From NCBI GenBank assembly GCA_038496445.1, contig JALMLS010000455.1, positions 186,001 through 250,000 of the forward strand: a stretch of DNA of 64,000 bases, given 5' to 3'. A program made the position numbers and the translations under genes. Below, piece after piece: positions 1-12,190 of this stretch. Numbering within the stretch: the first letter of the stretch is position 1; each line of letters begins with the position of its first letter. This stretch comes from Trichosphaerium sp. ATCC 40318 (Eukaryota > Discosea > Flabellinia > Trichosidae). Below the pieces are notes generated by a model that was given only the letters and a program-made list of their open reading frames with translations, was not told the origin of the DNA and searched no databases.

Positions 1-452
1 ATGCTTAAGAAGCGCAGTTTAAAAATGTACAAGTTCGCAAAAGCTTGTCATCACGGTGACGCAAAAGTAGATAGCCTGAAGAACCACAAGGCTCTAAAGG
101 TAGCTATCGTTTTCAAACATGTTGCATGTTACTAACATTGTATTAAGGTTGCATGTAATAGAAGAGAGTTCAAAGAACGCATGGCTAAGACCCCTCAGTA
201 TTCAAGTGCGCCTCGTGCTTCTACACATGAAGGTTTGTTTTTTTATCATTTTTTTCGTAAAATATTCTTATGCTTGTAGTGCTAGGGAAGAAGAGCGCCG
301 TTGAGGCTTTGCATATAAACAGGCATAGCGTATCTTCGTATTCTACTAAAGCGCCCAACATACAAGATGTACTGAAGGAAAGTGAATCCACCGACAATAA
401 TACAGTGGGTGTATCAATCTACAAATTGAATAGACTTCGTTGTAATAAATAA
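1..452 (+). CDS. Small basic hypothetical protein, three exons
   Basis: I do not recognise this protein. Exons 1-99, 148-232 and 280-452 join in frame to give 118 residues ending in TAA. The first intron carries a textbook TACTAAC branch point at 130-136. The protein is rich in Lys and Arg, with no membrane segment or known motif that I can see. Its first codon is an ATG exactly at the window edge, so the gene may extend further upstream and be only partly present. The in-frame joining of three exons with good splice signals is the main support that it is real. It lies 62 bp upstream of the enoyl-CoA hydratase start on the same strand. Confidence 0.5.
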
Positions 453-514
453 AGTTTAAGGCTATTTCGGTGATAAGCGGCTTAAAATGCCCAGAAGTGT
501 TTATATAATCCGTC

Positions 515-1703
515 ATGGCTGCTGAAGCGTTATTTTCTGTTAGTGGGAATGTTGCTACTATAACATTAAACCGTCCTAAACGAGGAAATTCATTAACGCC
601 TGGAATGAGTCAAATCATTATACAGTCGCTAAAAACCGTTGAATCGGATCCTACTATTGGTGTTGTAGTATTGACAGGCAATGGCAAATATTTTTGTACA
701 GGAATGGACCTAGGACCTGACGCACAAGCTAAAATAAACGATGGAATTAAGAACGGCGATGACAGCATGTTTGAGCTCTGGGAAAGCTTCAGAAATTGTA
801 CAAAGCCAATTATCGCCAAGGTAAACGGTCCTGTAATGGGAGGTACGATTTTACCGGTTTTCTAGCGAAGAATTATAATACTGAAAGAAACAAACCAGGT
901 GGTATTGGATTACTATTCCTTACAGATATACGTATCGTATCAAGCAAGGTACACCACTGTTTACCATCTGTCACATTAAAATCTTATTTAACAATAGGCC
1001 TACCTTTGGTTTGCAGAAGGTAATTTACTGCGATAAACACCCACAAACAACTCTGTGATGGAGTTTCAGACGTTTTTTGCTCCACAAAAATTGCAAAACT
1101 TTTCGGTTTTCTGTCCTGCCGTTTTAACTCTAACAACGTCTTTGATCAATAGTAAAACGAGGTATTGCTCCAGCACTTATTTCAGCATACATTGTACCTC
1201 AGATTGGCCAGTTTCTTGCTCTTAACTGGATGATGACAGGAAAAAGAGTGAGTTAACTCACTAATCCGTTTTTATCTTATATCTCACACGTGCGTTCTTA
1301 CCTTAGATCCCTGTAAAACGTGCATATGATCTTGGTATTATATCAGAAGTAGTAGAACCAGAACAATTGAATGAAGCCACTGATAAAATGATAAAAGAGC
1401 TTCTTGGCAACGGACCACAGGTAACCTTTTTGATTTGCAAACAGTCTAAACTTGAATTAACATCAAGAATTTTTTATTGTTTGTTCGATTTTTTTAGTTT
1501 CTCGCTAACACGTGTTTTCAAAGGCAATGAAATGGGTTAAAGAGTTGGTTAAACATGAAGTGAGCAATGGACATGAGTCTAACAAGAAAAAAGCTCAAGA
1601 GATTTTTGGAAAAATGATGAAGAGTCCTGAAGCCATGCATGGTATTTCTTCTTTTATACAAAGAAAAAAACCTGATTGGTCGTCGTTCAGATCAAAGTTG
1701 TAG
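515..1703 (+). CDS. Enoyl-CoA hydratase/isomerase family protein, probably peroxisomal
   Basis: This is a crotonase-fold enzyme acting on acyl-CoA thioesters, probably in beta-oxidation. Six exons (515-842, 899-948, 998-1019, 1153-1247, 1307-1420, 1524-1703) give 262 residues, a normal length for the family. Family signatures are visible: TLNRPKRGNSL near the N-terminus, the CoA-binding oxyanion region GNGKYFCTGMDL, then NGPVMGGGIG. FAEVKRGIAP places a Glu at the usual catalytic position, and MMTGKRI follows. The protein ends in SKL directly before a TAG stop, a classic type-1 peroxisomal targeting signal. Intron 4 uses GTGAGT while most neighbours use GTAC or GTAA donors. Hydratase cannot be separated from enoyl-CoA isomerase by eye. 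Confidence 0.9.
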
Positions 1704-2168
1704 CTGACAAACTACCAATAAACGTTACAGTTTTCGTACTTGTAGTCATCTATTAGCTCAAATCAGGAGACACGCTTTTGTTGTTTTGTTTTAAGGTTCC
1801 TACAAGCAGATCTCCGTCCAAGCGAACGCTAACAACAAGCACTGTTGGCTGATTAGCAGCGGGATCTGCCTACAATTTGCGTTGACAGCGACGTTTTTTA
1901 GCGACGTTTAAGTCGTGCTGGTAGCCAAAAGTCAAATATCGTCCATAAGCGTTTCAACGTCCACTTGTAACGTTTTAATAATCCCACAGTCAACTAGACG
2001 CTATAATACGCGTTAAAACATAAAAAAATATAATACACGAAACTCACCTGATCTATTAACGCTCAAATGGACAAAACAGCATACAACGAGACAATACAAA
2101 AGCTTGTACACATGCCTCGTAAATTTTAACGTCCTAACCGCTTATATTAGTATAAAGCGTCTAGCAGG
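1704..2168. other. Intergenic, nothing recognised
   Basis: This 465-bp spacer holds no convincing exon on either strand. Confidence 0.5.
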
Positions 2169-2433
2169 ATGACTACTGCGATGTACAAAGAGCCTCAGTG
2201 GAGGGCGGCTAGATCAAGCGTAAAGCATCCATCAAAACTTATACGCTTTTTTACACCTCTTTTTAGATTGTTATGCAAAGTTTCGCTCATGGAAGCATAG
2301 CCGGGTTATTGGTAGTCTTTCTAACTAGACAAAGTACGTGTCAAACTTTTATTATACTGTTACAGCGTATATCATGTTGTTTGCTTCAATTACAAGCAAC
2401 ATGGTAAGTAAAGCACATTTGGAAAAATCTTGA
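2169..2433 (+). CDS. Small predicted membrane protein
   Basis: Three short exons (2169-2219, 2267-2333, 2366-2433) join in frame to give 61 residues ending TGA. The start MTTAMYKEPQWRAAR is followed by two hydrophobic stretches, HGSIAGLLVVFL and YIMLFASI, so a small two-segment membrane protein is likely. The spacing of small residues faintly recalls COX20-type mitochondrial inner-membrane assembly proteins, but this is only an impression. Intron donors are GTAAAG and GTACGT, matching the style of neighbouring genes. It sits just upstream of another small unknown gene on the same strand. Confidence 0.4.
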
Positions 2434-2520
2434 ACCAATAGCGGTATAGTACGCGTATGTGTTAAAAATACGCGTAGTTTAATACCTTTGAGTTGGTTAA
2501 AAGCTGTTTGAACGCTTTTC

Positions 2521-3239
2521 ATGGTTGAAATTTCTCTTCAAAACAAAAAAAGCATCAATCAACAGTCTGTTCTTTCTGGTTTAATGACTTCTTTAGGAGG
2601 ACCAGTTCGTTCATCTTATCTTCTTCCAGTAGTTTGTGGTACGATAAATCAGTTGCCAATTACTTCAAAGGCACATCTTCAACTACAACACTTTGCCTCG
2701 TCAATGAAATTCCACACATTGCAATAACAAAAAATATTGCTCAAAAATATTTCTCCTGTTCTGTCTATGGGCAAAGAGTCAAAGCTCGAAGTAGCAGCCA
2801 GTGATGACCTAAAAATAATTATGATCTTTTTTTTTGTGATTTCGAAAGTCGAAAGCTTTCTTCTAATTGTACTCTTTTCTACAGGTATTGGTTGGGGTAG
2901 TGCTATAAATGTGATCTTAACCAACAGCATGGTAAGTAGATACGTTATTTCTGGTTCACCTTCAGCAAACGAACTACGTAAAGTGTACGGGTTGTTTAAT
3001 TTGTTAATTTTTTTTTGTTCATTCAAAAAAAACAAACCGAGGAACAATGAATTCATTTTAATGTTCATGCTATTTATATAATTACTAAGTACACTTTATT
3101 ATGCAGTACACTATCCCGTACTATTTTAGAAGCTATGAGAAATGTATCATCGAGTGCTGGTGTTGATCAAGACGTAATGGATCAATTTGGAGTTACACAA
3201 GATACTTTCCTTAGAGTGCTTGACAGAGTACGTCAATAA
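2521..3239 (+). CDS. Hypothetical protein, four exons
   Basis: The proposed model uses exons 2521-2638, 2671-2790, 2885-2984 and 3107-3239, all in phase, for 156 residues ending TAA. I cannot assign it to a family. The middle contains CLVNEIPHIAITKNIAQKYF, the third exon GIGWGSAINVILTNSM, and the C-terminus is an amphipathic stretch ending FLRVLDRVRQ. The donors (GTACGA, GTAGCA, GTACGG) fit the local intron style and each join keeps the frame, which would be unlikely by chance. Exon 2/3 splice choice is the weakest part. No membrane segment or signal peptide is evident. Confidence 0.4.
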
Positions 3240-3287
3240 CGTTTTGACTCTCCAACGAAGACTGAGAAATAGTGGACATCTAATCTT

Positions 3288-3815
3288 ATGAATCTTAAGG
3301 ATGACGAAGTTTATGGGGGTGACGAAGATGAAGATCTTGTTTTCGAAAGAGAGGAAGTAAATGTTGAGGATAGTAGAAAAGAATACGAGAGTAATTTAGC
3401 GAACTCCAAAAAGAATAGGCTTCCTTTAAGTGAGCGCTTAGAAATTGCTAAAAGAGAAAGAATGGCTTCTCTAGCAGCAAATAAGGTTTTAATTAAGGTA
3501 CCAAAAGTAGTAATAAAAGAAGAAGTAGAAGGAGTAGAAGGAGTAGAAGGCGAAGAAGTCAATACAGAATCAATAGAAAAACCAACAACAAATCAAGTCA
3601 CTGATTATCAATTTGAACGTATTGATAAACCTGTGGCACCAAGGTTATCTTTAAAACAAAGATTGGAAGCAAGAATGAAGAGAATAGAAGAGCAAAGAAT
3701 AGAAAGAGAAGCAAGTATTGGTACTATTGATTCTTCTGAAAAAAGTGAAAATAAAAGTGATGTCATGCCATTTCAAGATGAAGACACAACATGGGATAAC
3801 GAGGAAGAAGATTAG
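3288..3815 (+). CDS. Highly charged, probably unstructured protein
   Basis: A single uninterrupted frame encodes 175 residues, unusual here because most genes have introns. It is dominated by Glu, Asp, Lys and Arg. Two related helices are seen, PLSERLEIAKRERM and LSLKQRLEARMKRIEEQR, separated by an acidic EEVEGVEGVEG linker, and the C-terminus is acidic (TTWDNEEED). This suggests two copies of one charged helical element in a flexible protein, perhaps nuclear. No enzyme motif is present and I do not recognise an orthologue. It follows the upstream small gene by 48 bp on the same strand. Confidence 0.55.
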   Translation: MNLKDDEVYGGDEDEDLVFEREEVNVEDSRKEYESNLANSKKNRLPLSERLEIAKRERMASLAANKVLIKVPKVVIKEEVEGVEGVEGEEVNTESIEKPTTNQVTDYQFERIDKPVAPRLSLKQRLEARMKRIEEQRIEREASIGTIDSSEKSENKSDVMPFQDEDTTWDNEEED

Positions 3816-6088
3816 AAAAAAGTTGATCATCTTGGCACTTAATTTTTACACTTTAGAGAACAGCACAGTTTTTTAGATTTTGGTGGTCCCTAACAGCTTT
3901 GGTCTGGTTTTCTCCTATCTATGTTTTTTTTTCTCGCACGTGATTTTATTGTGAATGATTGACAACCCAAAAAACAGTAGTAATAATTATACATTTTGTG
4001 AATAAACTGATAGATATCCACTGTGTTTATTAACAACTGACGCTTGTTTCCAGTACAGTTATTATGCAATTGCCACAGAGGCAATCTCACTTTTATACAG
4101 CTGACAGAATATGGGTAATGGGAGTTGCTCACTTATTGGGTAAATTTGTTTCCTTACCACATATTGATTATATGCTTGAATACTTAGACAGCAGACTGAC
4201 ATTGCATTTGCATAATAAACTAAACGCTGAGATCAATTTCTTATTGATCCTTCGATGTGTTGAACTAATAAAATGCTTATTGTCAATTGATATACGATAG
4301 TGGAAAATGCTTTCTTTGATCAGCTATTATATTGTCTGCTGGATTTAGCGCTCTCTGGAAGGTATTACCTACCAGACAGAGTCCCAAAGCAAGTAAATCA
4401 ATGATATTAGGTGCATTTTCAACAATGTTTAAGGTAGGTGCTACCAAGAAAACTGCCTATGGGCACAGACAAATAGTTGGTTTTAATGCTAATAAGGAAC
4501 TATTGCTATTTATGCTACTCTTTGGCAAGTTGTAATGTGTTGTTACTGTTGTTCGATAAGAAACAATTAGACCTGATTTTCGTATAGTCGGTTAGGTGTC
4601 TAAGGCGCACATTTTGGTTTCCTCAAAACACCTGCGATAATGTCAATACTTTTTTACATGAATTTAAACAATTCATATCTGACGTCTCACTTGAGAAGCT
4701 GTTAAGACATTCTATTGGCGAATTACTTTCTTTTTCATGAACAAACAACACGTTGTCACGTTATTTTTCACAAGAATCATGTTGGGTTTGTGACTGTATC
4801 CTAGAGGTATGAGGATACCCTCTAGGACCAAATAGGCTTCAACAAGCACGTTGATTGTATCATAGCGCTTATTGTAAGGACAGAGTGCCCAATGCACTCA
4901 CCTCTTTGTCTTTGCCTTGAAAGTACAGTTTGTATTCCCCCCATTATGTGTACATCTCTGTAACCCACTGCTCAAAAGAAAAGTTTACCTTGATGTTTTC
5001 AGGCGCAATAGCAAGCAATTGTTTTGCCATGCTAACAATACTTGGTGTTTTGGGTTTTGAGCAGTATCCTAGGGGTATGAGGATAGCCACTGATACTAAA
5101 TAGGTTTTATAATAACTACTATTGTCTCTTCTTGCTTATCATGACGATAGAGAGGGTCCATTGCAGCACTCAATTCTTTATCAGTAAATCGTAAAAGAGG
5201 TAAATTACACGTACTAAGGCTGGTAGCGTTTCTCTAGAGAGATGATAGTCAGCTAGGCTCGGTCAGAAATAAGAATTCTAGAGGTGTTGTTTCAATAGAT
5301 TAATTTGACGTTTTCTAAAGTGTAAGTTGTTACACGTGAAGCGTGATTGTATATTGTGTGTACCCTCTAGTCATACAATTAAATAATTATGCCGATGCAG
5401 TTGCTTGTATTAAATGTTTGACTTGAAGGGTACACAATAACAAGAATTCCCCTAAGGTTAAATAGTATTTTATAATTGAACGTGAAGCATTGTTTTTCGC
5501 ACAAGCTTGAGCTTAAGTGAGCCAAAAATTTCATAAGATTGTTTTTCATATGAAAGTACTCACAACTGAATATTTTTTCACGTGCAGACTTACGTTTGAA
5601 AAAAAGCATTCTTAAAAAGCATTCTTAATGTCCATATCATTCAAGTTTGTAATAGGTTTGCAAAGTATCAAAGTAACTAATGAAGTCCGTTGGAGTAATG
5701 GTAAGATACGAAACTAAACAGTGTTTAAAATGTATTTATTTCCATGAACACCGCCGTATTTTTGCAATTTGCAACTTGTGCCTACCAACAATTACTACTT
5801 CCCAACGCTCCATGCAAGCTTTGCGTTGTAATAATTCTGCATACATACTTTCAACTTCGCGGTTAACGTCTGTAAACGCAAAGTGTATCCTCAACTGATT
5901 GGGCAAAAGTAGCAACCAGTAAGAACTTGTAAAACAAAAATTCTGTCTTATCGGTAGCTGACTTTTTGTAACCGACATCACTTTGACCAAAACAATACCC
6001 ATCTATCTTCTTTCAGGTGTAAGAGTGTCAGCTGCGTTGATGTTTTGCTTGCCCAGCTTTTGACGCTTTGTATATTTCTACTATGTCC
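3816..6088. other. Gene-poor region with coding-like fragments
   Basis: No complete gene could be built here, but protein-like pieces occur on both strands. On the plus strand near 4303-4400 a stretch reads ENAFFDQLLYCLLDLALSGR, and near 4640-4740 another reads NTFLHEFKQFISDVSLEKLL. On the minus strand near 5000-5200 pieces read FTDKELSAAMDPLYRHDK and PSIVSMAKQLLAIAPENIK, which can be joined across a GT-AG intron. A further minus-strand open stretch spans 5736-6002. These may be exons of one or two diverged genes, or remains of decayed ones. A diverged direct repeat also lies inside. Confidence 0.4.
4784..5104. repeat. Diverged direct repeat pair, about 53 bp per copy
   Basis: Copies at 4784-4836 and 5052-5104 share roughly three quarters of their bases, including TATCCTAG, GGTATGAGGATA and AAATAGG, and are 268 bp apart. 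Read on the minus strand, each covers an intron 3' end (CCTCATACC then CTAG) followed by a GATAC exon start, so the pair looks like a duplicated intron-exon boundary. The lower-coordinate copy appears more degenerate as coding sequence. Confidence 0.5.
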
Positions 6089-7319
6089 TTATCTGATTAC
6101 AGAACCCTTTGTTAATGACTTTGTAGCATTCAATAGAAACCTAGAAGTTGAAATTGGTAAATTAGTGCCTCAAAAAAAACCTAAAAAAGTACCTTTGTTG
6201 TGCTCGCCTTGTAACCAACACTGTATGAAAGACTGACCAGTCCCAACGTATTGTAGGATGCAAAAGTGACAGGCTATATGGAAAACTCTTACGTGCTGTA
6301 CTTCCAAGCATTTCTGATACTTGAGTAGTCGAAACACGATACCTGGTACAAAAAATTAATAAATCAGAAAAAAATGAGAAAAAAAGTGTCAAATGACATT
6401 TTGTAGAAGATTTCATTTTTCCAAAGAACTTACCACATTTCTGGTTCTCGAATTTCTAAACTTTTTTCTAGATGAATAAATGCTTCAATTACCTTATTTT
6501 TATTTTTCCAATAGCCATTTGGCACTCTCCTAAGTCATATAAGAATTTGACTAATTAGTCAAAAAAAAAAAGTACTGTTACCAAAACAGTCTTGTTTGCC
6601 AATCAAACTTTGGGTACAGCGCTTCAAGTGTTCTACGAAAAGACTTTCCATACCTAAGTAATCATTAATAAAACTCTTTCCACTCAAAGGACGTACTTTA
6701 CTAACGTTCCTCCAGCACCACGCTCAAGTACATCCTTAGAGCAAACGTTGTACCAATCTGCACAAGTTTTAACGTTTAATTGCTTTGCAATGTCATCAAA
6801 TATTAGTCTTTGATGCTCTACTTCGTTCCAATAACCCATAGGCACGCATCTGTACTATTATTTAGATTTGCTGTAAGAGTAGTCGACGAGACGTGCTTAA
6901 ACTTGTGAGGAACCCATGTTTGCTCAGGGTAAAGCGCAGAGAGAATACCCAACAGCGAACCGTTATATCTGTTGCGAATTAGCTTTTTTGTAGCAATTTT
7001 GTGACATACGCAGTTAATATGCTTCCAGCGCCACTCTTAAGTACATCTTTCGTTGTGACAGCGTACCAATCTGAAGGATTTGTGATTTTAAGCTGTGGTG
7101 CGACATTTACATCAAAATAGCGCCTCTGGTTAGCTACAGATGCCCAATGATTTGCTGGCGCGTTTTCTCTTCTTGTAGGTTTGGTGTAGCCGCCTACGCG
7201 CGGTTGATAATAGCAAAGCACAAAAAACGCATCAGAGATGTCAAACACAATATACCTTGGTATTTATTTTGTTGAATGTTATTCCTCCGTTTTAGAGCTC
7301 GAATACTTATAGACGCCAT
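6089..7319 (-). CDS. Three-repeat W-Y motif protein, possibly organellar
   Basis: Eight exons (7319-7256, 7193-7010, 6968-6893, 6854-6697, 6653-6582, 6529-6434, 6342-6193, 6140-6089) join in phase to 283 residues. The protein is three copies of one module of about 75 residues: a (P/A)xxYW- or NHW-type start, a DWY (or EMWY) motif, a GAG- or GST-type glycine turn, a Y-x-(G/S)-S/K-F/L segment and a LYPEQTW or LYPKFDW end. I recall this DWY...GG...YPxxxW module as a recurrent domain in diverse eukaryotic proteins but cannot name it securely. The N-terminus MASISIRALKRRNN is basic and amphipathic, suggesting mitochondrial import (inference). Its start faces that of insulysin across 96 bp. Substrate and role are unknown. 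Confidence 0.8.
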
Positions 7320-7415
7320 GGCCTGTACTCTTCCGTATACTTGATTATGCTATAAAGCTGAAAAGACGTTGACTGCATTCAAGAAAAGTAAAACAACCCA
7401 CAAACCAAACTAACC
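7320..7415. promoter_or_regulatory. Shared divergent promoter region
   Basis: Only 96 bp separate the start codons of the W-Y repeat gene (minus) and insulysin (plus), so both promoters must overlap here or lie in the genes. No TATA box is obvious. Confidence 0.5.
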
Positions 7416-10400
7416 ATGGCAACGTGCGCTGTACAAGATGATATCATCGTTGGAGCACAAGATAAACGAAAATACCAAGTAATGACGCTTGATAACGGTT
7501 TACGCTGCCTATTGATTTCTGATCCTGCTACAGACAAGGTACAGCTACTAAATAACAATAAAACATGAAAATTAATAACCAAACAGGCAGCTACCGCAAT
7601 GAACGTACACGCTGGGTTCTTTTGCGATCCAGAAGAGCTACCAGGCGTAGCTCACTTTTGTGGTACAAACAACAAGTGATTTCGAGCCTAATCGACCTAG
7701 AACACATGGTTTTCCTTGGAACAGAGAAGTACCCTGAGGAGGATGAGTATATCACGTTTCTTAACAAACATAATGGCCAGCACAATGCTTTTACAGGCGC
7801 TGAGGACACCAATTACTTTTTTGAAATATCTACAAGCGGTCTTCAGGTAATTTGTAAAAAAACCGATTCTTACCTCTTAACACCCACTAAGGGCGCTTTG
7901 GACCGCTTCTCACAGTTCTTTATATCTCCTTTGTTCACACAAACAGCTACAGAGAGGGAAATGAAGGCTATAGATTCAGGTAGACGCTAAAAGATTCAAC
8001 CGGAAAAAAAAAAATACTAACACATGAGCAGAAAATAATAAAAATCTTCAAAGCGACGCATGGCGATTGGAGCAATTGCAAATGTCCACAGCTAGTAAAA
8101 ACCATCCATATCATAAGTTTGGCACAGGTGAGGACTATACACATTTGACATCAACCTGTCAGGAGACCAATTCCTTTCGCTTAATACATCTAAAACCATC
8201 AGTTTTTCTTTTTTCTAAGTTTGCATGTTTTAGGCAATTTGGAGACTTTGAATAAAAGTAATGTTCGTGATGCACTTATGGCATATCATTCCAAGTATTA
8301 CTCAGCTAATTTGATGACATTGGCTATTCTTGGTAAAGGTACACAACAGTTTCAAATTAATGTTTAAATTCAATTGTGTACTTGATTAATTCGGGAACAT
8401 AGAGGATCTAACTACTCTTGGTAAATGGGTTCAGGAATACTTCAGTGCTGTACCTAATAAAAATGCTGAGGCACCAAAATTTAATGGTGTTCCATTCGAG
8501 CCAGAACACTTGCAGGCACGCAACAACTTTATACTTCGGTGCTGTGAAGGTATTAACATGGTTCTTTTTACAGAAACAATTTAAAGTTGTACCTGTCAAA
8601 GACCTTCGTCGTGTAACACTAACATGGGCCTTACCTCCACAAAAAGATAATTACACATCTAAACCGTCACACTACCTTGCTCACTTGGTTGGTACGCTTC
8701 ACATGTTGTTGTTATTTTCAGAATTAGGATTTGTCATTAACACGGTAAAAAAGGTCATGAAGGTCCTGGTAGTCTGCTCTCATTGTTGAAAAACAAAGGT
8801 ATGAAATTACTATTAGATTGTAGCTAATAGATCTTAGGATGGGGTCTCGAACTGATGGCTGGTGCGGATCATAGACTTGATGGGTTTCAGAGCCTTGTAT
8901 TGCAATACTTACACTAATAAGGCGAATTCCGTGGATGTGATGACTTTACTATATGGAGCATTGTTATTGATCTTACCCCAGAGGGCTTAGAACATACTGA
9001 TGATGTTATTTCAACTTGTTTTCAGGTAGTAAAGCTAGATGGTGTTGTTTAGTAACCTTCCTTGTAGTACATCAAACTTGTGCGTGAACAGGGTATTCAA
9101 AAATGGATTTCAGAAGAAGTAAGTGGAGATATTTTCACGTGTATTTATCACGGTGATTTTAATTATTAACTCAATACCTGTTAGCTTCAAAAAACATCAA
9201 AAATGAACTTTGATTACCAAGACAAACAAGGAGCAATGGGTTTTGTCAGTAAAAAAGCTGGTCACCTATACGTATGTACCTTCACTCCTTAGAGTAGTTG
9301 AGTTAACTTGTAATATATAGGAGTACCCTGCAAAACAAGTACTCAGTGGACCTTCAGTAGTCGATGCTTTTGATGAAGAATTGCTAAAACAGACAATTTC
9401 TCACCTTACTCCTGAAAAAATGCGGTTCGTGCTTACTTTGTTACTTATGAGGAAAGAAAAGTTGACATCTCTTTTTAGCGTTGTGCTCATTTCTAAGGAC
9501 TTCGATGGTGTTACAGATAGGTATGTCGATTACCATTCTATTTACTTGTAACTTACTTACGCCATAGTGTATCACCGTGGTATAGCGCAAAGTATTGCGT
9601 TGAAGACATCCCACAATCAAAAATTCAAGTACTAGCCAAAAAGATTTTCTATATGACTTATCTTCGGCTTTAGGCGTGGGCAGCTGTAGAGCTTAACTCT
9701 GGCTTAGTACTCCCAGAACCTAATCCATTCGTTCCTGATGATCTCACAGTCAAAAAGGCACCTGAGGTACGTAGTGAGAAGTAGGAGATACAAGGCTATA
9801 GTTTGGTAGTAACTTTCTTTTTTCTTTTAGGAGACTACTATTCCTAAGATGGTTAGAAACTCAGAAATATCTCGTTTATGGCATCTCCAAGATAGTACTT
9901 TCTTACTGCCAAAAGCTGTCGCTTCATTTTCGATAACAACACCTCTGACGTACTTGGTACGATAAACCTCTTTTTTCAACCTCTTTTTTTTTTTGGTTTT
10001 TCCTCATTGTTCCTTCGTTTAGACTCCAGCGAATGTAGTAATGGCAAAAATGTTCACAAAGCTTCTTGCTGATTCTCTAAATGAGTTTGCATATGCTGCA
10101 GATATGGGTGGTTTACAATACAACGTCATTCCTTCCATCGAAGGTCTACAGGTACACTCCAAAAAAACCTAGTTTGTTGTCACTATCTTACGCTCCTTTT
10201 TAGATGATTATTAACGGATATAATTGTAAACAATCTGTTCTTTTGAAGAAAGTATTCGAGAAAATGGTGTCATTAGATGTCGTTGAGAATAGATTCGTGG
10301 ATATCAAAGAAAAGGTACTGAGCAACTTAAGAACTTTACACTTTTACTTGTTTTTCAAATTCATCCTTCCACAAAAAAAAACATGTCAGTATCACCTGGG

Positions 10401-12190
10401 ATATCTACAATGGCCACAGTAGTCAAGAAATCTGTTTGAATATAATTTAAGGCGAAAAGCTAAAATGTTAAAACATGTTAGCAAAGAATCTTAACTTTAT
10501 TTTTATTTCTAGGTTTACAGAGGATTATTGAACTTTCGTAAAGACCAACCATACTCACATGCAATTTATAATACATCAATGTGCATTGAAGTACCTCGTT
10601 GGAATAATGAAGAGTACATTGAGTGCTGTAGCAGTACGTAAAAAGTTCAGGACTAATCTGTTATTTACTTTTCACGTTTTTACTTCATACTCACTTACTG
10701 TTTACTAGACATCACTATTGATAAACTGAAAGCCTTCATACCGGAGTTGCTATCAAACCTATTTATTGAATCATTGATGGAAGGTAACATTACTGAGAAA
10801 GAAGCTCTAGAGACTATGGATATTATTGAAAGTATTCTTAAACCAAAAAAACTTTATAACAGGATCCCTGAGCAACGTATTGTTCAGTTTGCTCAAGGGA
10901 AAGACTACATATATAGAGTCAAAGGTAATAATTTATAAGTCCTTAATTATACTCACTTACCATCAATAGGAACCGACCCAGACAACGAAAATTCAGCAAT
11001 TGAAAACATTTACATAGTGCGTTTATCAGTTTTTTTCCTCAGTGTCAACAGTTTTTAACAATTTTGTTAGCTTGGTGTTCATACTATTAGAGACTCCGCT
11101 ATACGTGACCTGTTCTGTCAAATCATTCAACCTGCTTGCTATAATGAACTTCGTACTGTACAACAACTTGGATATATTGTACACAGTGGCCCTAGAAGCG
11201 ATAATGGTGTTGATGTAAGTGCAATATTACTGAAAAGTATTATGATTTATTTTGACAATTATTTCTCTAGTCTCTTCGTATCATCGTTCAATCTGCAACA
11301 AAGAGTCCAGATCACCTAGATAAAGCTGCAGAGACATTCTTCGAATCTGTAAAGGTACAGTACCCCTTGCTTAAACAATCACTCGAATTTTTCGTATATA
11401 AAAGTGACAAGACTTGATTTCTCAATGTCGCTTACCTAACAGAGAGAAACCCGTGGTATTTTTTCGGCTAACAGTCAATGATTTAGCTTGAAAAGCTTGA
11501 TATCTGTCATTTTTAATACGTTTGAAATGATTGTTTTTGCTAATTCTGTCTTGTTGTAGTTATTATTAGAAGAGTTAACTGATGAACAATTTGATAATTA
11601 TAAACAAGCTACTATAGCACTAAAGCTTCAAAAAGATAAGAATTTGGGAGAGAGAGCTTCTCGTCATTGGGCGCAAATTGTATCACCAAGAACTTATTGC
11701 TTTGATAAAGGTATGTCATATATCTCTTCACTAACAAAAACCCTGAACATTATTTTGCTTCTATGTACTTACAATGATATTAGCTGAGCAACAGGCCGAA
11801 GTATTGAAAGGTAAGACTTTGTACATACCGTGTAAAGTCATGAACTTTGTTTAAAAAAAAACTCCATCTCTTTTTTTTTTGTTGTCTTTTGAAGTTGTTT
11901 TAAATGTATTGTTTTAGGTCTAACCAAGGATGATATTATTGATTTCTATAATAAATACATTGCTCCTAAATCTGAAACAAGAAGGAAATTATCTTGCCAG
12001 ATATGGGGTAAACTGTGTGACATTGAAACAGCAGAAGATTCAAAAGATACTGTTGTAATTTCAAACTTTAGAACTTTCAAACACAAAATGCCACTGTACG
12101 CCTATTTCATTATATCTTGCTATTCATTAGATTATCTACTAATTCCTCTTTAGATATGAAAGAGTTAGTTCATTCTATCCTGGACTTTGA
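7416..12190 (+). CDS. IDE: Insulin-degrading enzyme (insulysin), M16 metalloprotease
   Basis: This zinc peptidase degrades short peptides inside a closed chamber. It starts MATCAVQDDIIVGAQDKRKY and keeps the inverted zinc motif HxxEH as HFCEH, with the Cys and second Glu codons split by an intron. Conserved family blocks follow in order: FLGTEKYPEEDEY, NAFTGAEDTNYFFEI, HPYHKFGTG, GHEGPGSLLSLLKNKGWG, RGCDDFTIW, and near the C-terminus LGYIVHSGPRSDNGVDSLR. More than twenty short introns divide it; the first exon is 7416-7538 and the last joins into YERVSSFYPGL. Total length is close to the usual 1,000 residues. One intron (8516-8573) seems to have a GC donor. Location is probably cytosolic, as no signal peptide is seen. 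Confidence 0.95.
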
